Shown piece by piece: positions 34,435 through 43,663 of a stretch of DNA of 64,000 nt. Source of the DNA: Bacillota bacterium. Lineage in GTDB: Bacteria > Bacillota > Clostridia > Acetivibrionales > Acetivibrionaceae. The notes beneath the pieces were generated by a model. That model did not search any database, was not told the origin of the DNA, and worked only from the letters and a program-made list of their open reading frames with translations. The stretch spans positions 3,821-67,820 of the forward strand of contig JAEWSG010000228.1 of assembly GCA_023398495.1 (NCBI GenBank), in the 5' to 3' direction. The translations under genes were made by a program, and so were the position numbers. Within the stretch, counting starts at the first letter, position 1, and every line of letters begins with the position of its first letter.

Positions 34435-36054
34435 CTACGCAGTTAAATCTATACTGCTGTTGTTTACCATATAAGGGTTCAGTCTGAGTTGATTTTCCTC
34501 TAATACAGAAACTCCTCCCACTACAGATGCCATAACTTTTTCACCCTCATCTGATTTGTTATTGTTCTTTGAAAACCTGTAACTTTCATTAAACCCTTTT
34601 CTGGATTCCTGGCCAACTGATACGCTAAATCCCTGAACAGAAAACCCTTGTTTTGTGAGCGACTCCTTAAGACTATCCATATTTGATTCAATAGCTGCCT
34701 TAACCTGTTCATTTTCTGCAACAAACTTTGCCATTACATTACCTCTTTCTGTCACAATCTTAAGTGAAAGTTTTCCAAGGTGATCGGGCTTTAGATCAAT
34801 TACCATTTCACTCTTTTCATCTGTTAAAATAACCTTCGCCTTTTCTACTATCTGACTGATTATTTCCTTTTTTGAAACGGTAACTTCACTTTTTACTTCT
34901 GAAACCTCAGCTGTAGCACCGGTTTTAATTTGTTGATTGTTCAATATATTATTGAACCGGCTTTGATCTACCCCTTCGGTATTAGTCTTAAGGGTGTTTT
35001 CTGGCTGAGCCTTTTGAATATCCGGGGCCTCTGCTTCTTTGTCGCTTAATAATTCCTCTTTGTTTTCTCCAGATTTATCCGAATCCTGAGAAGTTTTTAA
35101 GTCTTTGTTCTCTGTAGGTGTCAGGTTTACTTCTTTAACTGATTCAGTCTCCATAGTGCTCTTTCCATTTACTGTCTTTAGATCCTTTGGCATAATCCCT
35201 TCAACTGTCTGTGTGATTTCCTCAAATAGCTTTTCCGGTTCGTTCTCAAGTTTGTCAGTTAGATTGTTTAGCACTTCCTTAAGCTTACTTTCAAACACTT
35301 CTATACCCGGATGCTTAACTTTTTTATCAGTCTCAACCACTTCAACATCAATACCTTCAAGCTCTATCCAGCCTTCTTTATTAGTGCCTTCATTCTCCAT
35401 ATTATCCTGGATTTCCAAAGCATTTACCCTACTTTTTGATTCTTTTAATGTAACTTCTGTTATTTTTATCAAGGTTGCTTTTTGCTCAGTGTCTAACCCA
35501 AACATATCGGAAATTTTTCCGGCTATTTCAGCAGTTTTTGATGCATCACACAATTCCTCTGGACTGATATTAAGCGTGCTCATTATTTTCTTAAGTTCTT
35601 CAACACTTATATTGAGTATCTGTGCCAAGCTCTCCTCAATTAGTGTTTCTTCGATCTTTTCAGTTTCCTGTTCAGAGGTCTTTTCAATATTTTCATTTTT
35701 GTCGGCAGTCTTTCCCTTTGAAATTGTAACCTTCTTTTTTTCTGTCAGCTGACCGTGTTCTTTTACTGCCTCCTTATAGCTCTTTATTTTGTTGTCACTT
35801 TCTGTTTCAACTGCTCCTGAACTTAATTCAGCAGGTTTTACATTTTGTTTATCCTTTCTCATGCCCACAATTAAGTCAGCACTTCTTTGAACGTTCCTGT
35901 TGCTATTGCCGGCATAGTTCTTTTCGACTGATGAGTTCAGAGAATCAATAAAACTAGGGTACGAGCCTGAATTTTTTGTCTCACTTTTCTTGACACCGGA
36001 TGAATTTTCTGAAGTTTTTCCAAGAAAACCCACAACAAAACTCTGTGTTATCAT
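34435..36054 (-). CDS. fliK: Hook-length control protein FliK
   Basis: The 539-residue protein is low in complexity for most of its length (Lys/Glu/Ser/Thr-rich), as expected for the molecular ruler region, and has the conserved Flg_hook C-terminal domain at about 400-490 (VIDLKPDHLGKLSLKIVTER, then ESNMDSLKESLTKQGF). It measures hook length and signals FlhB to switch. The start at 36054 has AGGAGGTG upstream; the extension to 36135 is rejected. Confidence 0.88.
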   Translation of the reverse strand: MITQSFVVGFLGKTSENSSGVKKSETKNSGSYPSFIDSLNSSVEKNYAGNSNRNVQRSADLIVGMRKDKQNVKPAELSSGAVETESDNKIKSYKEAVKEHGQLTEKKKVTISKGKTADKNENIEKTSEQETEKIEETLIEESLAQILNISVEELKKIMSTLNISPEELCDASKTAEIAGKISDMFGLDTEQKATLIKITEVTLKESKSRVNALEIQDNMENEGTNKEGWIELEGIDVEVVETDKKVKHPGIEVFESKLKEVLNNLTDKLENEPEKLFEEITQTVEGIMPKDLKTVNGKSTMETESVKEVNLTPTENKDLKTSQDSDKSGENKEELLSDKEAEAPDIQKAQPENTLKTNTEGVDQSRFNNILNNQQIKTGATAEVSEVKSEVTVSKKEIISQIVEKAKVILTDEKSEMVIDLKPDHLGKLSLKIVTERGNVMAKFVAENEQVKAAIESNMDSLKESLTKQGFSVQGFSVSVGQESRKGFNESYRFSKNNNKSDEGEKVMASVVGGVSVLEENQLRLNPYMVNNSSIDLTA

Positions 36055-36100
36055 TTTTTCACCTCCTCTTTTCTGATTGATAAAAACTATAGTCCCTAAA

Positions 36101-36925
36101 TTATTTTGGAAGAACAACGCCATAATCTTTTGCAAGTTTCTCAGTTACTTTGGTTGCAAATTCCTCACTCATTTCTGCCAGAATCTCCGCTGCTATATCC
36201 TTCTTCATATTTTTCAAAGTGTAGGATATCAAATCGAGTTTTGTATCCCCAAGCCCTTCAAAAATTTTTGCACAAGAGCCTGTATCCATTTTTTCATATA
36301 ACTGTGCAAATTGCTTGGCTGCTTCATCCGCTTTTTGTTCTTCCATTACTTCCTTATATATTTTTTCGGCAGTTTCGCTGTTAACCTTAACGAAATAATC
36401 AGCAAAACCTTCTTTATTTCCAGCCGCAACAAGTTCATCAACTTGTTTCTTGTACTCTTCCAATTCAGCCTTTTCTTTTTCGGTTTCTGCTTTGATTTTT
36501 TGGTTCTCAGCAGAAAACGTGTCAGCTTCTGTCTTATATTTTACGAGTTCTTCATTCTGTTTTTTTATTTCTTCCATCTGTTTTGTAAGTTCTTCATTTT
36601 GCGTTTTAAATTGCTTGTACAAACTCAATAATTCGCTCTTATCGAAATTGGCCGGATCATCAGCATCGGGCTTCTGTGGAAGTGCACGGTTCAAAAGCGG
36701 AATATTTTTTATGTTTTCTCCATATTTGTCAGTCAAACCATTGACATTATTATGAATAATAAGATAAAAAGCCCCACCTGCTACAGCAGCTATAACAATC
36801 AGTGCAGTAACCAATGCAAGTATCGCAAATAACAAACCACCCTTTTTTTTATCTTTTTGAGGTTTCTCTTGGCTACCTTGCATTTTAGGACTCTGTATAG
36901 TCTCTTCATTTTTAACTTTTGCCAT
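36101..36925 (-). CDS. MotE-like (MgtE N-domain) flagellar protein, YlxF position
   Basis: The 274-residue protein has a charged N-terminal cytoplasmic segment, one membrane helix (about 31-55), a long coiled coil (95-165) and a C-terminal helical domain like the MgtE N-domain/MotE chaperone (YEKMDTGSCAKIFEGLGDTK, AAEILAEMSEEFATKVTEK). It lies between fliJ and fliK, where Bacillus has ylxF. MotE-like proteins are linked to stator function; motA/motB are not next to it. Confidence 0.8.
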   Translation of the reverse strand: MAKVKNEETIQSPKMQGSQEKPQKDKKKGGLLFAILALVTALIVIAAVAGGAFYLIIHNNVNGLTDKYGENIKNIPLLNRALPQKPDADDPANFDKSELLSLYKQFKTQNEELTKQMEEIKKQNEELVKYKTEADTFSAENQKIKAETEKEKAELEEYKKQVDELVAAGNKEGFADYFVKVNSETAEKIYKEVMEEQKADEAAKQFAQLYEKMDTGSCAKIFEGLGDTKLDLISYTLKNMKKDIAAEILAEMSEEFATKVTEKLAKDYGVVLPK

Positions 36926-36958
36926 TTTTTTATCTCCTGTAATAATATCTATTTATGA

Positions 36959-37402
36959 CTATTCTGATACTTTATAATTAAAGCTTGCAATCTCATCGAT
37001 AACCTTTTGTTCCATTTTCTGCTGTTCCTTAATATACTCCTCGTATTTCTTTTCCCTGAGTTTTTCCATCATTTTTCTTTCCTGAACGGCTGTAACAAGT
37101 TGTTCTCTACACTTATCGACAGACTTTTGTGCACGCCTTACATTATTTTTCTGAAGCTCTATCCTGTCCTTCAACAACGAAATGTAGGAACTGTATTCCT
37201 TTAGCAATCCCACAGATATACCTGAACTGGATTTGCTGTTTATTTCCCCGATGTATTCATCTCTCTCTGTCTCAATATCCAAAAGAATGATTTTTTGCCG
37301 TTCCAATTCCTGAACAGCTTTTCCCAATTCATTTTTCATATTGCTTTCTATTTGTTTTTTCAAATTCAGAACAGCCTGAAGTTTAAAAACGAATTTACCC
37401 AA
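36959..37402 (-). CDS. fliJ: Flagellar export chaperone FliJ
   Basis: The 147-residue protein is almost entirely coiled coil, with the typical N-terminus FVFKLQAVLNLKKQIESNMK. FliJ sits in the centre of the FliI hexamer and links the ATPase to FlhA. It is located directly after fliI in the usual order. Sequence conservation in this family is low, so the call leans on position and shape. Confidence 0.9.
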   Translation of the reverse strand: MGKFVFKLQAVLNLKKQIESNMKNELGKAVQELERQKIILLDIETERDEYIGEINSKSSSGISVGLLKEYSSYISLLKDRIELQKNNVRRAQKSVDKCREQLVTAVQERKMMEKLREKKYEEYIKEQQKMEQKVIDEIASFNYKVSE

Positions 37403-37447
37403 ACAAAATCACCCCCAGCTTTCACTAAGGAATAACTGAAATCACTC

Positions 37448-38764
37448 TCAATTTGTAAAAATGTTCCCAAGAAGTTCAACAACCTCATCAAAATTGTATT
37501 TATCATGGGTTCCCTGTTCAATAAATCCAAGTATCCTATCTATATGATCTATAGCGTAGTCAATTTTCTCATTACTGCCCTTTACATAAGCACCAATATT
37601 AATCAGGTCTTCAGCATCCCTGTGAATTGCCATAACCTTCTTCATCTGGTTGGCTATCTTTTTGTGTTCATCCGACACTATATCTGACATAACCCTGCTG
37701 ACACTTGCCAAAACGTCTATTGCAGGATACTGATTCCTATTGGCAAGTGCCCTTGACAATACAATATGTCCATCTAAAATTCCCCTTGCAGTATCGGTTA
37801 CCGGTTCTGTCAGGTCATCCCCATCCACCAGAACGGTATACAGCCCAGTAATTGAACCAGTTTGAGAATTTCCAGCTCTTTCAAGCAATCTCGGCATTGA
37901 GGAAAATACAGAAGGTGTATATCCTCTTGATACGGGAGGTTCGCCAACTGCCAATCCAATCTCACGTTGTGCCATGGCAAACCTTGTCAACGAATCCATG
38001 AGCAGCAGAACATCTTTTCCCTGGTCTCTGAAGTACTCAGCTATAGCTGTAGCAATAAACGCACCCTTAAGCCTTACCAGTGCGGGTTGGTCTGACGTTG
38101 CCACAACAACAACCGATCTGCTCAGGCCTTCTTCCTTAAGATCCTTCTCAATGAATTCCCTTACTTCCCTTCCTCTTTCTCCTATCAGTGCAATTACATT
38201 TATATCAGCCTTGGTATTTCTTGCTATCATACCCATCAACGTACTTTTTCCAACACCACTTCCTGCAAATATGCCAACCCTTTGTCCTTTGCCAATGGTA
38301 AGTAGTCCATCGATTGTCTTAACTCCCAAAGGAAGTGGATGTGCAATGCGGTTTCTCATTAAAGGATGCGGAGGATCATTGTTTACAGGATAGAAACCCT
38401 CTGGCTTGACATCACCCTTGTCATCTATCGGATTTCCAAGACCATCTATTACTCTGCCCACCATTCCCATCCCCACAGCAGCACTCAGGTATTCGCCTGT
38501 AGCCACTACAGTGCTTCCAGGGCCAATCCCTGTCATATCCCCAAGTGGCATCAGTATCACCTTATTGTCCTTAAACCCAACCACTTCCGCTTTGATTACA
38601 CACCTATCTTTTAAGGCATGAATTTCGCAAACCTCACCCATATTAACCTCTGGGCCATTCGATTCAATAGTAAGGCCAACAATTTTGGATACTTTGCCGT
38701 TGTATTCGATAAAATCCGATTTTGCCAGTATTTCCTTATACTTGTCAAAGTCAATGTTTATCAT
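37448..38764 (-). CDS. fliI: Flagellar export ATPase FliI
   Basis: The 438-residue ATPase is related to F1-beta and energises protein export. It has the Walker A VGIFAGSGVGKSTLMGMIAR, Walker B LLLMDSLTRFAMAQREI, and the conserved AVGEPPVSRGYTPSVFSSMP. The start at 38764 is placed by GGGGGA ahead of the ATG; the 12-codon extension has no ribosome site. Its neighbours fliH and fliJ form the ATPase complex. Confidence 0.97.
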   Translation of the reverse strand: MINIDFDKYKEILAKSDFIEYNGKVSKIVGLTIESNGPEVNMGEVCEIHALKDRCVIKAEVVGFKDNKVILMPLGDMTGIGPGSTVVATGEYLSAAVGMGMVGRVIDGLGNPIDDKGDVKPEGFYPVNNDPPHPLMRNRIAHPLPLGVKTIDGLLTIGKGQRVGIFAGSGVGKSTLMGMIARNTKADINVIALIGERGREVREFIEKDLKEEGLSRSVVVVATSDQPALVRLKGAFIATAIAEYFRDQGKDVLLLMDSLTRFAMAQREIGLAVGEPPVSRGYTPSVFSSMPRLLERAGNSQTGSITGLYTVLVDGDDLTEPVTDTARGILDGHIVLSRALANRNQYPAIDVLASVSRVMSDIVSDEHKKIANQMKKVMAIHRDAEDLINIGAYVKGSNEKIDYAIDHIDRILGFIEQGTHDKYNFDEVVELLGNIFTN

Positions 38765-38814
38765 ATTAATCCCCCGATTTATATAGAAAAAATGTGGCAT
38801 ATGCCACAGATTAT

Positions 38815-39594
38815 TTATTTTCCGATTACCTTCATAAAAGCTTCTTCGATTTTCCTGAGTTTTGTTCCAACCCCTGCATCTATATTTCCATAAGGAGTTT
38901 CAATCAAACAAGCACCGGGTTTTAACGCAGGGTCCCTTTTTATGTCAAGGTCACCTATGCCTTCTACCATCGAAAGCAATCTTTCCTTGTTATCAACAAG
39001 GAAATCATAGTCCTGGGAAGACACTTTTATTGTTATATCTTCCCTGTTTGAACACTTTTCCAAGGCCTGTTTTACTAAAGCAAGAAGGTTATCCTTGTTT
39101 AGCGTTACTTCTGCTCCAATTACTTTCCTGACTACATCCATTATTATTTCTAAAGCATCTTTTTCGAGCCCTGCCATCACTTCGTTATATTCCATATTTG
39201 CATGTTCTTTGACGAATTCTGCTTCCGAAAGCAAATCCTCATACAACCTTTTTGCTTCTTCATATCCCGTCTCAAAGCCTTTCTGTCTTGCTTCCTCTTC
39301 TATAGACTGTTTTTTGCCAACAGCTTCATTCTCTGCTGCCTCAAGTATCCTTTGAGCTTCAAGTTCAGCTTCTTTAATTATGGCTTCTGCTTCATCATTT
39401 GCTTTCCTAATAATATTTTCAGAAGTTATTTTCAAATCTTCCTGATCTTCCATATCCTTTTCAGCATCTTCGTTGTCTTCTTCCACTTCAGGTTTGTAAG
39501 GTATCTTCTTTATAGTCTGAAAAGTGATGGTTGGCCTTATCTGAACCGGGATACCCACATTTATCTGTTCGCTCTTATACACCTTGTTATACAA
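38815..39594 (-). CDS. fliH: Flagellar export ATPase regulator FliH
   Basis: The 259-residue protein has an acidic N-terminus, a long coiled coil rich in Glu/Ala (about 60-150) and a C-terminal domain (DALEIIMDVVRKVIGAEVTL, DPALKPGACLIETPYGNIDA) like the stalk subunits of ATP synthases. It binds and restrains FliI. The start is TTG at 39594, overlapping the fliG stop by eight bases. Confidence 0.92.
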   Translation of the reverse strand: MYNKVYKSEQINVGIPVQIRPTITFQTIKKIPYKPEVEEDNEDAEKDMEDQEDLKITSENIIRKANDEAEAIIKEAELEAQRILEAAENEAVGKKQSIEEEARQKGFETGYEEAKRLYEDLLSEAEFVKEHANMEYNEVMAGLEKDALEIIMDVVRKVIGAEVTLNKDNLLALVKQALEKCSNREDITIKVSSQDYDFLVDNKERLLSMVEGIGDLDIKRDPALKPGACLIETPYGNIDAGVGTKLRKIEEAFMKVIGK

Positions 39595-40612
39595 TTATTT
39601 CATCTCCCCCACCTCTAGAGATTACTATTTCACCAGCGTCTTCAAGCTTCCTGATAATATTAACAATCTTCTGCTGGGCTTCTTCAACATCTTTAAGCCT
39701 CACAGGACCCATAAAATCAATGTCCTCTTTGATCATTTCCTGCATACGTTTGGACATGTTTGCATAAATCTTGTTCTGCACTTCCTCCGTGCTTCCTTTA
39801 AGTGCAATAGCCATCTGACCATTGTCAACCTCACGCAGGAACCTTTGAATAGAACGGTTGTCGAGGGATAGAATATCTTCGAAAACAAACATTCTTTTCT
39901 TAATTTCCTCTGCAAGGTCAGTATCTTCAATTTCAAGCGTTTCCATAATATACTTCTCAGTTCCTCTGTCAACACTATTCAATATATCGACTATTGCCTG
40001 AACACCGCCAGCCGCGGTAAAGTCTTCGGTTACAAGTGCAGACAATTTCTTTTCCAATACCCTTTCAACCTCTTTTATAACTTCCGGTGAAGTCCTGTCC
40101 ATCGTTGCAATTCTTCTTGCAACGTCTGCCTGCTTTTCCTGAGGAAGTGCAGATAATACGATGGAAGACTGCTGTGGCTTTAAATATGCCAATATCAGGG
40201 CAATTGTCTGAGGGTGCTCATTCTGAATAAAGTTCAAAAGCTGTGAAGGATCGGCTTTTCTCACAAAATCAAAGGGTCTTACCTGCAATGAAACTGTAAG
40301 TTTGTTCAGCACATCAAGAGCTTTTTGAGTACCCAACGCCTTCTCAAGAATTTCCTTAGCGTAAGCAATACCTCCCTCAGCAATGTAGTCCTGGGCAAGA
40401 CATATCTGATAGAACTCTTCCAGAACTTTTTCCTTTTCTTCAGGAGTTACTGTTCTTATATTGGCAATTTCCAGAGTAAGTTGCTCTATTTCTTCGTCTT
40501 TAAGATGTTTAAATATTTCAGCTGATTTTTCAGGGCCTAATGCAATAAGCAACATTGCGGCTTTTTCTTTACCCGTAATATCTGATTTAAATCCGCCCGC
40601 ACTTCTCGCCAC
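39587..40612 (-). CDS. fliG: Flagellar motor switch protein FliG
   Basis: The 341-residue protein links the MS ring to the C ring and contacts the stators. It shows the N-terminal EKAAMLLIALGPEKSAEIF, the middle EHPQTIALILAYLKPQQSS, and the C-terminal torque helix region MFVFEDILSLDNRSIQRFLR with charged residues. The start is given as GTG at 40612, because the run of G residues just upstream would be the ribosome site; ATG at 40627 is the alternative. Confidence 0.95.
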   Translation of the reverse strand: MARSAGGFKSDITGKEKAAMLLIALGPEKSAEIFKHLKDEEIEQLTLEIANIRTVTPEEKEKVLEEFYQICLAQDYIAEGGIAYAKEILEKALGTQKALDVLNKLTVSLQVRPFDFVRKADPSQLLNFIQNEHPQTIALILAYLKPQQSSIVLSALPQEKQADVARRIATMDRTSPEVIKEVERVLEKKLSALVTEDFTAAGGVQAIVDILNSVDRGTEKYIMETLEIEDTDLAEEIKKRMFVFEDILSLDNRSIQRFLREVDNGQMAIALKGSTEEVQNKIYANMSKRMQEMIKEDIDFMGPVRLKDVEEAQQKIVNIIRKLEDAGEIVISRGGGDEIIV

Positions 40613-40654
40613 TACTTCCCCCCCCATCTTCAGTACTCTTTATATAAAACCAGA

Positions 40655-42220
40655 CTAATCCCAATCATCTGACAGCCAGTTTCTCAATAGCTGTGCAACT
40701 GATTCAGGTTTTTCTTTAACAAATCTTTCAATCTGCTTCTTAACCTCTGACTTTTCTTCGAAACTGATTTCCACCACTGGTTCTTCCTCTTCAGGAGTAA
40801 TAAACTGCGGACCATTTGCAGCAAGTTCCGGGGATAGACCTGCTCCCTGTGTTTCTTTCTTTTTTCTTGGTATTACTGCAATCAGAAGACCTATTATCAA
40901 TATAAGCATCAAAGCAAAATATCCGTAATTATCTATATACTGCTGAATCTTATCTGCTAATGGTTCTTCATAAACTTCTTCCGGTGCAAGTTTGTATTTA
41001 TTTATGGATATCTTTGAAACCGGTATATTTGTTGCCCCACTTATTACCTGCTGACACTGTGCAAGAAACTCGGGAGTCATTGCACTGTCGTCCGCAACTC
41101 TTTGTCCGTACCAGAGTGTCACTGCAACTGAAGACTGCCCAAAATCAACTGTCCCCTGTGCCTTTTCCATTTCTGTCATTATCTCGTTAAATTGCCTGTT
41201 TATATCAGTAGTTGTCTTTTTATAAGTGGAGTTTTCCCCAGCTTCTATCGGGTACGTAGTAGTTCCGTCTCCGGGATTAGTGTCGGTTCCCGGTACTCCG
41301 CCTGTAGCACCGTTTACCAGTTCTTCCTTTTCGGTATGACTGCTTACTACTGCCTCATCGATATCGGTAGGTTTCAACACTTCCTTTTTTGTAGACTTTT
41401 CCTTATCAAACTCTAAAACGGGGTTTACTACAACACTTATGTAATCAAAACTGGATGATTTGTTAGGATACAGTACCTTTATATTCCTCTCAAGCTCTTC
41501 TTTGACTTTTAACTTCATCTTGTATTGAGTGGATGTGTCACCTATACTAGCTGACATATCCGAGCTTAAGATATTGAAATTATTATCAACAACAGTTACA
41601 TTACTTGGCTCAAGCCCTTCAATTGATGCCGAAACAACGCTTACAATACCTTTTACCTGTTCTGCTGAAATCTCGCCCTTAGGGTCAATTCTTACAAAAG
41701 CTGTAGCTTTATTGCTGGGAGAAGGTTCAAAAAATAACGAATTTTCAGGGAACGTCAATTCAACATCCGCATCCCTGACATTGTCAAACATTTTTAGTTT
41801 TGCAATCAGGCTGTTCTTTTTAAAATTCTGCCAAAGATGTTTTTTATCACTTTCGGTAGAAGTTATATTCACAAGGTTCCAGGCATCTTCAAAGTTCATT
41901 CCTGAGGAAGTTATTCCGGAAGATGCCAATGCAAATTCTGCCTTGTTTTTGTCCTTGGAATCAACCATTATCTTTTTACCTTCACCCAGCTTGTAATTAA
42001 TGCCCTTTTCCTGCAGAACTTCTTCAATTTCAGCCGCATCCTTTGAATCTTCAACAGTCACAAGTGGAACGAAAGTAGTACGCGTAAGCATTACAATACT
42101 GGCAGTTATTGCAATTATCAGTATAGCCGATATTGCATAGATTCGTCCTTTTTGAGACTTGTCAAGATTCTTCCATAATTCTGCCACCCGTTGCTGAAGT
42201 TTTGACAATACCTCGGGCAT
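40655..42220 (-). CDS. fliF: Flagellar MS-ring protein FliF
   Basis: The 521-residue protein has two membrane helices (about 25-45 and 425-447) around a large extracytoplasmic region with ring-building motifs (KGINYKLGEGKKIMVDSKDK, DVELTFPENSLFFE, KATAFVRI). The cytoplasmic C-terminus (VAQLLRNWLSDDWD) binds FliG. The start at 42220 has AAGGTGG ahead; the extension to 42238 is rejected. Confidence 0.95.
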   Translation of the reverse strand: MPEVLSKLQQRVAELWKNLDKSQKGRIYAISAILIIAITASIVMLTRTTFVPLVTVEDSKDAAEIEEVLQEKGINYKLGEGKKIMVDSKDKNKAEFALASSGITSSGMNFEDAWNLVNITSTESDKKHLWQNFKKNSLIAKLKMFDNVRDADVELTFPENSLFFEPSPSNKATAFVRIDPKGEISAEQVKGIVSVVSASIEGLEPSNVTVVDNNFNILSSDMSASIGDTSTQYKMKLKVKEELERNIKVLYPNKSSSFDYISVVVNPVLEFDKEKSTKKEVLKPTDIDEAVVSSHTEKEELVNGATGGVPGTDTNPGDGTTTYPIEAGENSTYKKTTTDINRQFNEIMTEMEKAQGTVDFGQSSVAVTLWYGQRVADDSAMTPEFLAQCQQVISGATNIPVSKISINKYKLAPEEVYEEPLADKIQQYIDNYGYFALMLILIIGLLIAVIPRKKKETQGAGLSPELAANGPQFITPEEEEPVVEISFEEKSEVKKQIERFVKEKPESVAQLLRNWLSDDWD

Positions 42221-42298
42221 GTAGCCACCACCTTCCACACAGGTATTTTTCTTTTGTTCCGATAAGGCAATTTAGAGTAGGAACCTAATTTTTAGCCT

Positions 42299-42399
42299 TA
42301 TATAAATCACGAAAATGATTATATATTGAAAAATTTGATTTTCGTGATATTGTTTTAAGGAAATTGAAGCACGATGTAAAATTTTATCGCGTTCAATAT
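42299..42399 (+). repeat. Structured dispersed element, copy 2
   Basis: About 101 bp matching copy 1 (12908-13009) in inverted orientation. The first hairpin is perfect: ATCACGAAAAT (42306-42316) and ATTTTCGTGAT (42338-42348). The second is formed by ATTGAAGCACGAT and ATCGCGTTCAAT. It fills most of the fliE-fliF gap, in antisense orientation to transcription. Confidence 0.7.
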
Positions 42400-42407
42400 T
42401 CCTGAAA

Positions 42408-42716
42408 TTAAACCTGCATATTCATAATTTCTTTATACGCATCCATAATCTTGTTTCTGATCTGCATGGTAAACTGAAGAGCTACATCAGCTTTTTCAGC
42501 AGCAATCATAACCTGGTGGATATTATCTGTGTTGCCCGCAGCAAAATCCTCAGTCAACGCAGTTGATTCCTTTTCTAAATCACTTACCTTTGTCAATGCA
42601 TCCTTAAGATAATTTGCAAAGCTACCCTCTACGCTATCAGCCTTCTCAATATCGGAAAAGGCACTTTTTGATAAGGGAGATATTGAATTGAACCCACTAA
42701 TACTGTTTACAGCCAT
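42408..42716 (-). CDS. fliE: Flagellar hook-basal body protein FliE
   Basis: The 102-residue protein connects the MS ring and the rod. It has SFANYLKDALTKVSDLEKES and the conserved end KADVALQFTMQIRNKIMDAY. It is separated from fliF by the dispersed element, unlike the tight flgB-flgC-fliE junctions before it. Confidence 0.94.
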   Translation of the reverse strand: MAVNSISGFNSISPLSKSAFSDIEKADSVEGSFANYLKDALTKVSDLEKESTALTEDFAAGNTDNIHQVMIAAEKADVALQFTMQIRNKIMDAYKEIMNMQV

Positions 42717-42748
42717 AATGCCCTCCTATAGGTATGTATGTGTAATTA

Positions 42749-43189
42749 TTACCTTCCGATTTCTAAAGCCTTCATTGCCATACTTTTTGTTGTATTTATA
42801 GAGGTTACATTTGCCTCATATGACCTTGTAGCAGAAATCATATTAACCATCTCGGTTAGTATGTCTACATTTGGCATTTCTACATATCCCTCTTCATTCG
42901 CATCAGGGTGTCCCGGTTCGTAAACCTTTTTGAACGCAGACCTGTCTTCGATAATACTTGCAACCCTGACACCACCGCCAACTATTTTTCTGCTGCTTTC
43001 GTTCAAATACTCGGAAAAAGGAGTTTCTGGTGACTTTTCCTCAAAAACTACAACTTTCCTTCTGTAAGGAGTTCCATCTTCAGTTCTTGTAGTATTTACA
43101 TTGGCAATATTCTGCGAAATTGTATCCATTCTAAGTCTTTGTGCGGTCAAAGCTGATGAGCTTACATCAAGAGAACCGAAATATCCCAT
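42749..43189 (-). CDS. flgC: Flagellar rod protein FlgC
   Basis: The 146-residue rod subunit carries the N-terminal signature SALTAQRLRMDTISQNIANV and the C-terminal NVDILTEMVNMISATRSYEA, followed by the helical end NTTKSMAMKALEIGR. It lies six bases after flgB. Confidence 0.96.
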   Translation of the reverse strand: MGYFGSLDVSSSALTAQRLRMDTISQNIANVNTTRTEDGTPYRRKVVVFEEKSPETPFSEYLNESSRKIVGGGVRVASIIEDRSAFKKVYEPGHPDANEEGYVEMPNVDILTEMVNMISATRSYEANVTSINTTKSMAMKALEIGR

Positions 43190-43195
43190 TTAATA

Positions 43196-43609
43196 TCATC
43201 GCCCTTCCTTGATTACTGATTTCATTTTGCTAAAAGCACTATTCATTCTTTGTATCAGCACATTGTACCTTATATTGTTCTCTGCAAGTTGAGCCATTTC
43301 ATTTTCAATATCAACATTATTTCCATCAAGTCTCATCACTCGGGCACTGTTGTCTTCAGATATGTCAATACCAACCTCGTCTATATTTCTTCCACCAATT
43401 GGAATATGTCTTGGATCAGTTCTTTTTCCTTTAAACCCGCTGTTTTTTGAAAGAGCATCACTCAACTCTTCTTCAAAGCTCACAGTTTTTCTGTTGTAAC
43501 CTGGCGTATCCACATTTGCAATATTTTGTGCTATTGCTTCATTACGCAGCAATGATGCATCGAGTGATTTTTCTAAAACCTTTGTTCTAAACAGAATCCT
43601 ATCAAGCAC
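43196..43609 (-). CDS. flgB: Flagellar rod protein FlgB
   Basis: The 137-residue proximal rod subunit is the first gene of the flagellar cluster. It has LLRNEAIAQNIANVDTPGYN and the C-terminal helix ENNIRYNVLIQRMNSAFSKM. The start is GTG at 43609 with AGGAGG eight bases ahead; the GTG at 43618 overlaps that site and is rejected. A strong hairpin ends just before the ribosome site. Confidence 0.95.
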   Translation of the reverse strand: MLDRILFRTKVLEKSLDASLLRNEAIAQNIANVDTPGYNRKTVSFEEELSDALSKNSGFKGKRTDPRHIPIGGRNIDEVGIDISEDNSARVMRLDGNNVDIENEMAQLAENNIRYNVLIQRMNSAFSKMKSVIKEGR

Positions 43610-43635
43610 TTGAAACACCTCCTAGTGCTTTTGAA

Positions 43636-43663
43636 CATAATTCATTTCCAGAAATGAATTATG
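43636..43663 (-). other. Perfect hairpin just upstream of the flgB ribosome site
   Basis: A 13-bp perfect inverted repeat, CATAATTCATTTC and its complement with two bases between, ends about 12 nt before the AGGAGG of flgB. In RNA the stem would be about 12 pairs with a four-base loop. It lacks a T-tract, so it is more likely a stability or translation element than a terminator. Confidence 0.55.
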
